From NCBI GenBank assembly GCA_001795035.1, contig MGMW01000081.1:1-15673 (forward strand): 15,673 bases of DNA. Reading direction: 5' to 3'. The notes under the pieces were generated by a model, which worked only from the letters and a program-made list of their open reading frames with translations, searched no databases and had not been told where the DNA came from. This stretch comes from Chloroflexi bacterium RBG_13_53_26. Its GTDB lineage: Bacteria > Chloroflexota > Dehalococcoidia > UBA2247 > RBG-13-53-26. This document shows positions 6,435 through 14,156 of this stretch, in pieces. The position numbers and the translations under genes were made by a program. Each line of letters starts with the position of its first letter. The stretch's first letter is position 1.

Positions 6435-7133
6435 CTAACCCAGGCAGAGGACACGGCCGCAGCTACCGCACTGAACGAGATCTCCTGCTCTGGCTTGGGT
6501 CAGTTCGCTTACAGGAACAGCGATCCTGCAACCCTGACATCTCCCCTGTTCTATCCTGGCCACCGCCAGCCCCTGCTTTCTACCTCGCACGTTTTCATAG
6601 AGCTCGACATAGGCGGTGTCGATGGTGTGTAGAAGTCCATCTCTTCTTTGCCTCGTTGCATCCAGAACCGTGCTCAATTCAGCTTTCTCTGAGAGCAGTC
6701 GCTGTTGTTTTTCGGTGCACTCTTTCTCAAGTGCGGTGACATGGGCGGTCTTCTGGGTTATTTCCTTCTGCAATGCCTCGATGTGGCTCATTGTTTCAAG
6801 CACCTTGTCTTCTTCCTGCCTCAATTGGCTTTTCAGTTGACTCGCCTGCTGCTGCATGCTGACAAGCTCCTTGGGGTTCTGGACTGAGCCAGCGTAGAGC
6901 TTTTGCTGAATAGGTTTGAGCTTGGCTTCGAGGTCATCCACCGCCCATTCTCCCTTTTTCTGCTTGTCCTGCAATGCAGCGAGGCCTTGCCGTGTTCTCT
7001 CGAGAGCTGCTCTGGCGTTTGCCAGCGGCTCATCATGTTCAAGCTGATATTCCACTTGGGAAAGGATTTCAGTCGTTTTTGCCACATCGAGGTCGAGTTG
7101 CTGTAGTTCGTACAACCTTTTCCCGAGATTCAT
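6435..7133 (-). CDS. Coiled-coil C4 zinc-ribbon protein (DUF164/zf-RING_7 family)
   Basis: 232 residues. Residues from about 15 to 180 form a long charged helical region rich in Glu, Lys and Gln, typical of an antiparallel coiled-coil hairpin. The C-terminus is a zinc ribbon with Cys199, Cys202 (CQGC), Cys222 and Cys225 (CGSC), and a spare C230. Its H. pylori relative HP0958/FlgZ binds RNA and influences flagellar regulation, but in most bacteria the role is unknown. Its place just upstream of rnhA and rnpB suggests a job in nucleic-acid metabolism, which is inference only. The ATG at 7133 has AGAGGG 8 bases upstream. It is divergent from aspS, sharing a gap of about 130 bases. I found no clear promoter for it. 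Confidence 0.9.
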   Translation of the reverse strand: MNLGKRLYELQQLDLDVAKTTEILSQVEYQLEHDEPLANARAALERTRQGLAALQDKQKKGEWAVDDLEAKLKPIQQKLYAGSVQNPKELVSMQQQASQLKSQLRQEEDKVLETMSHIEALQKEITQKTAHVTALEKECTEKQQRLLSEKAELSTVLDATRQRRDGLLHTIDTAYVELYENVRGRKQGLAVARIEQGRCQGCRIAVPVSELTQARAGDLVQCGSCGRVLCLG

Positions 7134-7213
7134 CGTGTGTTCCCTCTTATGGGGTGCTGGTCAGCAGAGGTTATCGGCAATATCAGTTCTGTACGATGGT
7201 GGAATCTCATTAG

Positions 7214-7242
7214 TTGAAAGCCTTCGTGTGTTCTATTATAAT
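7214..7242 (+). promoter_or_regulatory. Sigma-70 promoter of aspS-tig-clpP
   Basis: TTGAAA (7214-7219), a 17-base spacer and TATAAT (7237-7242): five of six and six of six consensus matches at ideal spacing. Transcription would begin near 7249, giving a leader of about 20 bases that holds the GAGGG ribosome site. Because the -35 box contains a TTG in frame with aspS, an automatic caller can mistake this promoter for the first 18 codons of the gene. Confidence 0.85.
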
Positions 7243-7257
7243 CCTTTCGTTGAGAAA

Positions 7258-7262
7258 GAGGG
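7258..7262 (+). promoter_or_regulatory. Ribosome binding site fixing the aspS TTG start
   Basis: GAGGG (within AAAGAGGG) lies 5 bases before the TTG at 7268, where the conserved AspRS N-terminus (LRTH) begins. Confidence 0.75.
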
Positions 7263-7267
7263 AAATC

Positions 7268-9055
7268 TTGCTTAGAACCCACAGTTCCAGTGATCTAACC
7301 ATTGAGTCTATTGGCCAAACGGTGACCCTTGCTGGCTGGGTGCATCGACGGAGAGACCATGGGGGGCTGATATTCATCGATCTTCGCGATAGGGACGGTC
7401 TCATCCAGGTTGTATTTGACCCAAGAGTATCTGCAGGAGGGCATGGGATAGCGGATACTCTGCGGAACGAGTATGTAGTCCAGGTTTCGGGTGAGATTGG
7501 TCGCCGTCCTTCGGGTACGGAGAATCCGAAACTGGCCACGGGCCAGATCGAGTTGGCAGGCAAGAGTTGCAGAGTTCTGAATACATCAAAGACCCCCCCG
7601 TTCTATATTAATGAAGACGTGGAAGTAGATGAGAGCCTTCGTTTAGAGTACCGCTATTTGGACCTGCGCCGGCAGCGGATGAAGGAGAATATCATTCTCC
7701 GTCACCAAGTAATGAAGTGCCTGCGGGACTACTTGAATGCCAGGGGATTCCTCGAAATTGAGACTCCCATCCTGATCAAGAGCACCCCCGAGGGGGCGAG
7801 GGATTTTCTTGTGCCCAGTCGTCTTCAGAGTGGGAAATTCTACGCGCTACCCCAATCGCCTCAGCAACTCAAGCAGCTACTAATGGTGGCTGGCTTTGAG
7901 AAGTACTATCAGCTAGCCAGATGTTTTCGTGACGAGGACTTGCGTGCTGATCGTCAACCGGAATTCACTCAACTGGACCTGGAGATGAGCTTTGTGGAGC
8001 AGGAAGACATACTGATTCTGATGGAGGACATGTTTACCTGTCTGGTGGAGACGGTCAAGCCCTCAATGAGGCTTCTCAAACCTTTTCCTCGCCTATCCTA
8101 TGATGAGGTAATGGCACGGTACGGGACTGATAAACCTGATGTTCGGTTTGGTTTAGAGCTCAGGGATTTGACTGATATTGCAGCGGGCTCCCAGTTTGGT
8201 GTTTTCCGCAGTGCAGTCCAAGGAGATGGGAGAGTGAAGGGCATTTGTGCTCCGGGATGTGGCAGCTATACCAGAAGTCAGCTTGATGAGTTGATAGGAT
8301 TGGCAAAGACTTATGGAGCCAAGGGGCTGGTGGCATTAGCTTTGATCAGTGATGCTGAGGGGTTGGCCGTGGATAAGGCAAGTTCTGCAGCAGCAAAGTT
8401 CATAAGCCCAGAGGAATTGAGGGGAATGGCCAATCGCTTTGGAGCAAGGGCAGGGGATCTTCTTCTGATTGTTGCTGATCAGGCGTTGACAGTTGATAAG
8501 GTATTGGATCAATTGAGGCGGGAGATGGGACGTCGGCTTGGTCTCATTGATCCTACCCTTCTTGCGATGGTTTTTGTGGTTGATTTTCCGCTATTTGACT
8601 GGAGTGAGGACGAAAAGCGGTGGAATCCGATGCATCACCCTTTCACTGCCCCGAAGGAAGGAGATATTCCGCTACTGGATACAGCACCCGGTGCAGTGAA
8701 GTCCTGGGCCTACGATGTTGTCTGCAACGGCTACGAAATCTCCAGCGGAAGTATCCGCATCCACAGCCGTGATCTGCAAGAAAAGATATTTCGATTGCTT
8801 GGCTACAGTCAGGAGCGGATAGAGCTCCTTTTTGGGCAGCTACTTCGGGCTCTGGAGTACGGAGCACCGCCTCACGGTGGAATTGCTCCTGGTATTGACA
8901 GGATAGTGATGATTCTGGCAGGTGAGGAGACCATACGCGAGGTAATACCTTTCCCAAAGAATCAGAGTGGCTGCGATCTGCTATTCGATGCCCCTTCCGA
9001 TGTCTCAGAAGAACAACTAAGGGAACTACATATTATCGTCAAGAAGGAGAGGTAG
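7268..9055 (+). CDS. aspS: Aspartyl-tRNA synthetase, probably non-discriminating (Asp/Asn)
   Basis: Charges tRNA with aspartate. With the TTG start at 7268 the protein has 595 residues, the normal size of bacterial-type AspRS, and begins MLRTHSSSDL like its relatives. An in-frame TTG at 7214 is rejected because it lies on the -35 box of a near-consensus promoter. Order: OB-fold anticodon domain with GWVHRRRDHGGLIFIDLRD (23-41), class II motif 2 FRDEDLR (220-226), a GAD insertion domain in the middle (about 285-405), WNPMHHPFTAPKEGD, and motif 3 GGIAPGIDRI (537-546). H31 and the glycine in RRPSGTENP (G83) match residues that, from memory, mark non-discriminating AspRS in Pseudomonas, as opposed to Leu and Lys in E. 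coli. If so, the cell makes Asn-tRNA through GatCAB. tig follows after 57 bases. Confidence 0.96.
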   Translation: MLRTHSSSDLTIESIGQTVTLAGWVHRRRDHGGLIFIDLRDRDGLIQVVFDPRVSAGGHGIADTLRNEYVVQVSGEIGRRPSGTENPKLATGQIELAGKSCRVLNTSKTPPFYINEDVEVDESLRLEYRYLDLRRQRMKENIILRHQVMKCLRDYLNARGFLEIETPILIKSTPEGARDFLVPSRLQSGKFYALPQSPQQLKQLLMVAGFEKYYQLARCFRDEDLRADRQPEFTQLDLEMSFVEQEDILILMEDMFTCLVETVKPSMRLLKPFPRLSYDEVMARYGTDKPDVRFGLELRDLTDIAAGSQFGVFRSAVQGDGRVKGICAPGCGSYTRSQLDELIGLAKTYGAKGLVALALISDAEGLAVDKASSAAAKFISPEELRGMANRFGARAGDLLLIVADQALTVDKVLDQLRREMGRRLGLIDPTLLAMVFVVDFPLFDWSEDEKRWNPMHHPFTAPKEGDIPLLDTAPGAVKSWAYDVVCNGYEISSGSIRIHSRDLQEKIFRLLGYSQERIELLFGQLLRALEYGAPPHGGIAPGIDRIVMILAGEETIREVIPFPKNQSGCDLLFDAPSDVSEEQLRELHIIVKKER

Positions 9056-9112
9056 CTTGGAGTGCTGTTATGAGTTATTATGGATTAGGATGAGAACTAG
9101 ACAGGTGGCAAT

Positions 9113-10438
9113 ATGAAGATATCGACACAGAGTGTAGAGAACAGCCAGGCAACACTTCAGATTGAAGTTGAACCTGGAGAGATGGAAGAATCGCTCGATA
9201 GAGCCTACCATCACCTTGTGAAGAGAGTGGGAATCCCTGGCTTTCGCAAGGGCAAGGCTCCTCGATCTGTACTGGAAACCTATGTTGGCAGGGACGGGCT
9301 TCAAAGAGAGGCTTTGGAGGATTTAGTGCCCCGTTTATGCGCTCGGGCCATTGAAGAGCAGAATATGGAGGTAATTGCCCAACCTCAAATAGAAATCATG
9401 GAACTTGACCCTGTGGTGTTTAAGGCGATCTTTCCTCTGCGCCCGCAGGTTGAGTTGGGAGACTACCATAGTATCAGTATCGCTCCACCGCCTGTAGAGG
9501 TGAGTGACGAAGACATCAACAATGCTATGGACAGGCTGCGTGAAAGGCATGCTGTATGGTCTCCGGTAGAGCGCCCAGCGAAGTTCGAAGATCTGACAAC
9601 GGTTGACATAGAGGAGGAGGTGAAGGAGACTGGTCTCAAGAGGAACCAGAGGCAACAGTTGCTTGTGGTCAAGGGTTCCTTGTTCCCCCTACCAGGCTTT
9701 GTGGAGCACCTGGAAGGCATGGCGAAGGACGAAGAGAAGGAGTTTGCCCTTGCTTATGCCGATGACTATAGGTTCAAGGAACTTGCTGGCAAAGATTTTC
9801 GTTTCAAAGTGAAGCTTATTGAGGTCAAAGAGAAGCACCTACCTGAGTTGAACGACGATTTTGCCAAGAGCCTGGGGCAATCGATGGATGACCTCGAGTC
9901 TCTTCGGAACTCGATGACTGACAACCTGAAGAAAGCGGCTGAAGAGATGACAAGAAGGGAATACGAGAGGAAAGTATTGGAGGCGGTTGCCGGTCAGACT
10001 AAGGTGGAGTTTCCCAGCATACTTGTGGATCAGGAAATAGACAGCTTGCTTAAAGAGAGGGATATGGTATTCAGAGAACGAGGGGGACTTGAGGGATATC
10101 TGAAGAGTCTTAATAAGACTGAAGCTGAGATCAGAGAAGAGTTTCGCCCTGAAGCTAACAGGAGAGTCACTGAATCGCTGGTACTTGGTAAGGTGGCTGA
10201 ACAGGAGAAGATTACGGCAGATAAGGCAGAGGTGGATGCCGAGATTGAGAGTATGATGCAGGATGCTGGTGATAAGGCAGCGGACTTGCGGAAGCTGTTC
10301 GGTACAAGCCAGGCGCGCCATGTGGTAGAGGACAGGTTGGTTACCCGGAAAACAGTGCAGTGTCTTGTTGGGATTGCAGAAAGCAATGCCAGCAAAGAGA
10401 ATGCCGATAAAGAACAGGAAGAGGACAGCGTAGAGTAG
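9113..10438 (+). CDS. tig: Trigger factor, ribosome-bound chaperone and peptidyl-prolyl isomerase
   Basis: Binds near the ribosome exit tunnel and shields nascent chains. 441 residues, standard length. The N-terminal ribosome-docking signature GFRKGKAP is at 43-50. The FKBP-like isomerase domain spans roughly 155-245 (LFPLPGFVEHLEGM, then FKELAGKDFRFKVKLIEVK), followed by the helical C-terminal chaperone arms and a short acidic tail NADKEQEEDSVE. The ATG at 9113 is preceded by AGGTGG. It lies between aspS and clpP on the same strand, with 14 bases to clpP. The tig-clpP linkage is one of the most conserved in bacteria. I saw no strong promoter in the 57-base gap after aspS, so co-transcription from the aspS promoter is likely. 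Confidence 0.97.
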   Translation: MKISTQSVENSQATLQIEVEPGEMEESLDRAYHHLVKRVGIPGFRKGKAPRSVLETYVGRDGLQREALEDLVPRLCARAIEEQNMEVIAQPQIEIMELDPVVFKAIFPLRPQVELGDYHSISIAPPPVEVSDEDINNAMDRLRERHAVWSPVERPAKFEDLTTVDIEEEVKETGLKRNQRQQLLVVKGSLFPLPGFVEHLEGMAKDEEKEFALAYADDYRFKELAGKDFRFKVKLIEVKEKHLPELNDDFAKSLGQSMDDLESLRNSMTDNLKKAAEEMTRREYERKVLEAVAGQTKVEFPSILVDQEIDSLLKERDMVFRERGGLEGYLKSLNKTEAEIREEFRPEANRRVTESLVLGKVAEQEKITADKAEVDAEIESMMQDAGDKAADLRKLFGTSQARHVVEDRLVTRKTVQCLVGIAESNASKENADKEQEEDSVE

Positions 10439-10452
10439 GAAGGAGCGGGAAG

Positions 10453-11055
10453 ATGGACATTGTGCCCAAAGGGATAATTCCAATGGTGATCGAGTCAGGT
10501 GCAAGGGGAGAGCGTGCTTTTGATATTTATTCACTGCTGTTGAGGGAGCGCATAATTTTTTTAGGGACGCCGATCAATGACCAAATAAGCAACCTGATCA
10601 TTGCTCAACTTCTGTATCTGGATCGAGAGGATCCTGATAAAGATATAAACCTTTACATAAATTGCCCCGGCGGAGTAATCAATTCTGGACTGGCTATCTA
10701 TGACACCATTCAGCTTGTCAGGCCTGACGTATCGACCATCTGCGTAGGTTTGGCAGCAAGCATGGGCACAGTGCTCCTGACTGCCGGGACGAAGGGGAAG
10801 CGTTATGCACTACCCAATGCCACCATTCATATGCACCAGGCGGTGGGTGGGGCGCAGGGTCAGGCGGCGGACATAGCTATTGCAGTCAAAGAAATCATGC
10901 GCCTTCAAGATCTGCTTCGCAATGTGCTGGCCAAACACACCGGACAGCCGGTGGACAAGATAGCTCACGATACCGACCGTGACTTCTACCTCAGTCCAGA
11001 ACAGGCGGTGGAGTACGGAATAGTGGATGAGATTCTGGTCAAGCAGCCGAAGTAG
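10453..11055 (+). CDS. clpP: ATP-dependent Clp protease proteolytic subunit ClpP
   Basis: Serine peptidase that forms the two-ring chamber of ClpXP/ClpAP. 200 residues. Catalytic triad visible: S103 in GLAASMGTV, H128 in TIHMHQAVGG and D173 in HDTDRD. The oxyanion-side glycines are in NCPGGVINSG (70-79), and the C-terminal EQAVEYGIVDEIL is typical. The ATG at 10453 has a strong AAGGAG site (10440-10445) 7 bases upstream. The N-terminus MDIVPKGIIPMVIESGARGE suggests a short propeptide before the usual processed start. clpX, which commonly follows clpP, is absent; the next gene is convergent. The ATPase partner must be encoded elsewhere. Confidence 0.97.
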   Translation: MDIVPKGIIPMVIESGARGERAFDIYSLLLRERIIFLGTPINDQISNLIIAQLLYLDREDPDKDINLYINCPGGVINSGLAIYDTIQLVRPDVSTICVGLAASMGTVLLTAGTKGKRYALPNATIHMHQAVGGAQGQAADIAIAVKEIMRLQDLLRNVLAKHTGQPVDKIAHDTDRDFYLSPEQAVEYGIVDEILVKQPK

Positions 11056-11090
11056 GTGGGCAGCCGGTCTGTCCCGGTAACGGTTGGTGA

Positions 11091-11104
11091 CCTGCTAGAG
11101 CAGG
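11091..11104 (+). terminator. Possible weak hairpin terminator after clpP
   Basis: CCTGC-TAGA-GCAGG forms a 5-bp stem (6 bp with a 2-base loop) followed by CCTTGTTGTTCT, only moderately T-rich. It sits in the 39-base convergent gap and overlaps the stop of the opposing formyltransferase gene. It is the only candidate end for the aspS-tig-clpP transcript that I see, and it is weak. Confidence 0.25.
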
Positions 11105-11904
11105 CCTTGTTGTTCTACGATTCTATCTATCTGCGGTGATAGATCGCAGCCCATGATAGCTTCTCCGCTCGAATCGACCACCTTACTCTTCTCTATTCGG
11201 ACTTTGCCCTGGCTGAAAGACTTGATGGTAGCAATTATGAGGGGAAGCTCTCTGGCCAGGCCGTGCCGGCGGATGAGCTTGAATAGAGAATTATTCTCCC
11301 CTTGGTGTTGCTTTATTTGGGCTATGGTAAGCCCTTCTATTTCCTTCCAGTGCGTATCGAAGGGTTCACCTCTAATAGGGAAAGTGTAGTAAGTCACGGT
11401 TGGGCCCTTGTCAAGCTCGGGTGTTACCAGGTGCATCATTGCTCCTGTGCTTTGAGCTTTGCCTTCGATCAATTTCCAGATTACCTCTTGCCAGGTGCCG
11501 GTTGGTCCTCCTGGAGGTGCCGGATGGAGGTTAATCATTTTGTACTTCTGGCACATCTCACTTCCTGCGATGAGCATATACCCAGCGAGTATACACAGAT
11601 CCTGGGGTAATCCTTCCAACCGTTTCATCACTTCCCTATCGTATTCAAGTCGCCATTCCGATCGTGTTTCACGTCTCCGCTGAGGAGAAAATCGTTGCGA
11701 TGAGAAGTGGATCAGAGGGATGTCATAGCTTCTGGCAAGCTCAAAGAAGAGATCGCTTCCCGGTGCTTCACCCGGTTCACGGTTGCTGAAAACAAAGGAG
11801 AGTCTTGCGTCTATGTTGCCCCGCTGTATGTTGTCTTGGACAACTGTCAGCAAGTCGCGTGACCCCTTACCGCGACCGGTGGAGAACCATCCAATGAGGT
11901 ACAT
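11095..11904 (-). CDS. Divergent PurN-like formyltransferase domain protein
   Basis: 269 residues, compared with about 200 for ordinary PurN (GAR formyltransferase, purine synthesis). The fold signature is present: N-terminal GWFSTGRGKGSRD, then LAGYMLI at 106-112, the catalytic Asn125 and His127 in INLHPAPPGG, and Asp165 in TPELDKGPTV, which matches the Asn-His-Asp triad of 10-formyl-tetrahydrofolate-dependent transferases. The usual loop HPSLLPAFPG is replaced by HPAPPGGPTG, and about 70 extra C-terminal residues (KVRIEKSKVVDSSGEAIMG) follow the domain, so the acceptor may not be GAR. The ATG at 11904 lies 3 bases after the PHP gene's stop, with only a weak ribosome site (AGGG almost touching the ATG), suggesting translational coupling. 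Last gene of the topA-side operon. True purN is a possible alternative. Confidence 0.8.
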   Translation of the reverse strand: MYLIGWFSTGRGKGSRDLLTVVQDNIQRGNIDARLSFVFSNREPGEAPGSDLFFELARSYDIPLIHFSSQRFSPQRRRETRSEWRLEYDREVMKRLEGLPQDLCILAGYMLIAGSEMCQKYKMINLHPAPPGGPTGTWQEVIWKLIEGKAQSTGAMMHLVTPELDKGPTVTYYTFPIRGEPFDTHWKEIEGLTIAQIKQHQGENNSLFKLIRRHGLARELPLIIATIKSFSQGKVRIEKSKVVDSSGEAIMGCDLSPQIDRIVEQQGLL

Positions 11905-11907
11905 GCC

Positions 11908-12576
11908 CTATTTGAATAACCTCCGTTTCAGAGAGTTCCATGCACTTGGGACATGGACTATGGGACAGGTGCGGCGGCCGAAGATCTGTCCCTGTGCCAG
12001 GGAAGAGCAGAATTCCTCCTTGCCCGCAAACTGAGGTAGCTCGACATATGCGCGACCGATCTCACTGGGGACGTGAGCATCACTGCCAGCGCTGCAAAGC
12101 AGGCCATGTGCTTCGGCGAATATCCTGGCCTTCTGATTGGGATTGCCGAAAGGCAGAGCCCGGGAGTTGAACACTTCAATAATGTCAACGTGATCGGCAA
12201 GTTTCTGTAGATTTCCACAGTCGTGGTGATTTGCGCCTTTTATCCCTCTCAGACGGTCGAACGGGTGTGGAAGACATACCAGCCCTTTCTGGGCCTTGAT
12301 TCTGCCGAGCGCCTCTTCGACTGGGATGGGGCTGGGTATCTCTTCGGTGAGAAACAACCCCATGATCTCTCCTTGCGGAGTGAGAATCTCTTCGCCGACG
12401 ATGACTTCAAAAGGGGCTTTTGCTTTGAGCTGAAGTGCACCGGCAATTGTTCCGTGATCGGCAATAGCGGCGCAGTTGATCCCCCTCCTGGTGCAGCGGT
12501 TGATGATGGTTTCCAGTGACATCATGCAGTCGAAGGAGTATTCGGTATGGATATGAAGATCGGCTCTCAGCACCAT
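11908..12576 (-). CDS. PHP-domain metal-dependent phosphoesterase
   Basis: 222 residues, a single PHP domain like the stand-alone phosphoesterases related to the polymerase and histidinol-phosphatase family. Metal-binding positions are intact: H8 and H10 in DLHIHTEYS, H41 in ADHG, E63 in VGEEI, H104 in LPHPFDRLRG, and D166 and H168 in GSDAH. The Asn in EVFNSR (N137) is also typical. Likely soluble and hydrolysing a small phosphate ester; the substrate cannot be read from sequence. Relatives act on nucleoside 3',5'-bisphosphates (pAp) or remain uncharacterised. The ATG at 12576 has a weak AGAAG site. It follows the M24 peptidase by 25 bases and precedes the formyltransferase by 3, so the two gene products may share a pathway. 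Confidence 0.88.
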   Translation of the reverse strand: MVLRADLHIHTEYSFDCMMSLETIINRCTRRGINCAAIADHGTIAGALQLKAKAPFEVIVGEEILTPQGEIMGLFLTEEIPSPIPVEEALGRIKAQKGLVCLPHPFDRLRGIKGANHHDCGNLQKLADHVDIIEVFNSRALPFGNPNQKARIFAEAHGLLCSAGSDAHVPSEIGRAYVELPQFAGKEEFCSSLAQGQIFGRRTCPIVHVPSAWNSLKRRLFK

Positions 12577-12601
12577 TGTTCTTCTGGTATGACGATGAGT
12601 C

Positions 12602-13696
12602 TCATATTGTCCTCTGGAAGCTGGCGTTTCTTGGTGTTTTGGTTAGCAACCGTGCTTTGCCCTTCTCAACGAGCACCATGTCTTCGATTCTGACCCCTCC
12701 CCAGCCGCTCAAGTATATAGCAGGCTCAATGGTGAACACCATGTTCTCCATGATTGTACTACTGGAATTGGGGGCAAGCCTTGGTTCCTCGTGGACTGCC
12801 AGGCCAACGCCATGGCCCAGCCCGTGCCCAAACGCTTCCTGGTATCCTTCTTGTTCGATCACGGTGCGAGCAAGGCTATCTACTTGAGAGCAAGTCATGC
12901 CAACTTCCAGGTTGGCGATGGCAGAAAGTTGAGCCTGAAGAACAAGGTTGTATATCCTGGGAAAGGTGTCGCCCTGGTCACCCAGGCAAAGGGTTCGACT
13001 CAAGTCGCTGGAATAGCCGTTGACGCGTGCCCCGAGGTCTATGACGATTGGTTCGGAGTTGGAGATGGTTCGCTCTGTCGGTTTGGCATGTGGCAATGCA
13101 GCATTGGGCCCTGAAGCTACTATGATATCAAAAGGAACAGGCTCGCTGTTCCTTTCCCGTAGATACCTCTCTATGCTCCAAGCTGCTTCTTTCTCGGTCA
13201 TGCCGGGATGAATTTCAGCCATGATATGGCCGACAGCACCATCGGCGAGACCAGCCGCTTCTTCCAGGAAGGCCAATTCATCTTCTTCCTTCACGGCTCG
13301 GATTGACTCCACGATCCCTGTGGTAGCAACAATGCCTGACTGCATGTTGCTGGCTTCTTCAGCCAGGTGTTGATAGTCGGCAAAACAGAGAAAGTTTGCT
13401 TCGAAGCCCAATTTCTCTATTCTTTGCCGGGATAGCAGAACTGCGAATCTCTGGGCATGGTTTCTGGTAATAACAATGTCAAAGTCCGGAGCCTCTTGTT
13501 TAGCCTGCTCAAAGTGGATGAAATCGGTGACCAGGATAGCACTGTCATGAGAGACGAGCAAGGTTCCGGCTGAACCACTGGAGCCGGTGAAGCCACTGAC
13601 ATAGCGGCAATTCTCGGGTTGTGTGATGATGATGGCATCCAATGACCTTTCAAGGAGTTGCTGACGCAACTTGTGCAATCGCTGGGCTATTGCCAA
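12602..13696 (-). CDS. M24B metallopeptidase, Xaa-Pro aminopeptidase type
   Basis: Removes an N-terminal residue preceding proline from peptides. 364 residues: a creatinase-like N-terminal domain (about 1-130) and a pita-bread catalytic domain. The five metal ligands are present: D220 and D231 (VIDLGARVNG...SSD), H295 (GHGLGHGVGL), E324 (FTIEPAIY) and E338 (GVRIEDM). H203 in LPHAKPT and H302 in VHEEPRL are the usual accessory histidines. The start is TTG at 13696, inside the last codons of aroQ: TTGGCAATAG gives a 10-base overlap with the aroQ stop. GAGAGGG lies 5 bases upstream of this TTG, supporting it. Linkage of a small M24B peptidase to aroQ is common in Gram-positive bacteria (followed there by efp, absent here). 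Confidence 0.93.
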   Translation of the reverse strand: MAIAQRLHKLRQQLLERSLDAIIITQPENCRYVSGFTGSSGSAGTLLVSHDSAILVTDFIHFEQAKQEAPDFDIVITRNHAQRFAVLLSRQRIEKLGFEANFLCFADYQHLAEEASNMQSGIVATTGIVESIRAVKEEDELAFLEEAAGLADGAVGHIMAEIHPGMTEKEAAWSIERYLRERNSEPVPFDIIVASGPNAALPHAKPTERTISNSEPIVIDLGARVNGYSSDLSRTLCLGDQGDTFPRIYNLVLQAQLSAIANLEVGMTCSQVDSLARTVIEQEGYQEAFGHGLGHGVGLAVHEEPRLAPNSSSTIMENMVFTIEPAIYLSGWGGVRIEDMVLVEKGKARLLTKTPRNASFQRTI

Positions 13697-14133
13697 ACCG
13701 TCCCTCTCAGTTCCGCAACCATAGCTCGCAAAGCAGCAATATAGCCTCTCCAGCCTAGCCCGCTGATCTGCGCTCTGGCAATAGGGGCAATGACCGATGT
13801 GTGTCGGAATTCCTCTCTGGCATAGATGTTGGACAGATGAACTTCGATGATAGGCAAATTGCTGTCAAAGAGAGCGTCTCGAAGGGAGAGACCATAATGG
13901 GTTAAGGCTCCGGGGTTGATTATTATGCCCTCTGCATTCGGTGACTCTTTTTGAACAAAGTCAACAAGTTCGCCTTCGCTGTTTGATTGCAGAAAACCTA
14001 CTTGTATGCCCAACTCCGCAGCATGACTCTGGAGCATGGAGCTGATTTCATCCAGGGTCTTTTCTCCATAGATTTCCTTGTTCCTCTTGCCGAGAAGGTT
14101 AAGATTCGGTCCATGGACGATGAGTATTTTCAT
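13687..14133 (-). CDS. aroQ: 3-dehydroquinate dehydratase, type II
   Basis: Third step of the shikimate pathway, dehydrating 3-dehydroquinate. 148 residues, exactly the type II (dodecameric) size. N-terminal ILIVHGPNLNLLGKR, with R17 and catalytic Y22 in the flexible lid (NKEIYG), N73 in INPGALTHY, E97 and H99 in IEVHLSN, and R106 and the following FRHTSVIA motif are all in place, so the enzyme should be active. The ATG at 14133 has GGAG 8 bases upstream. It starts 23 bases after the topA stop and overlaps the M24 peptidase by 10 bases. No other aromatic-pathway gene is nearby. Confidence 0.97.
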   Translation of the reverse strand: MKILIVHGPNLNLLGKRNKEIYGEKTLDEISSMLQSHAAELGIQVGFLQSNSEGELVDFVQKESPNAEGIIINPGALTHYGLSLRDALFDSNLPIIEVHLSNIYAREEFRHTSVIAPIARAQISGLGWRGYIAALRAMVAELRGTVWQ

Positions 14134-14156
14134 CTTGTTCTCTCCGTTGTGGAATA

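Noticed and set aside
7214..7267. N-terminal extension of aspS from an upstream TTG
   Set aside because: The TTG is the -35 box of a strong promoter, and family alignment begins at the 7268 start.
8643..8957. 104-codon minus-strand frame inside aspS
   Set aside because: Lies opposite the most conserved catalytic part of AspRS and shows no motif.
9839..10534. 231-codon minus-strand frame opposite tig and the start of clpP
   Set aside because: Antisense shadow of trigger factor; no domain, and it crosses the tig-clpP junction.
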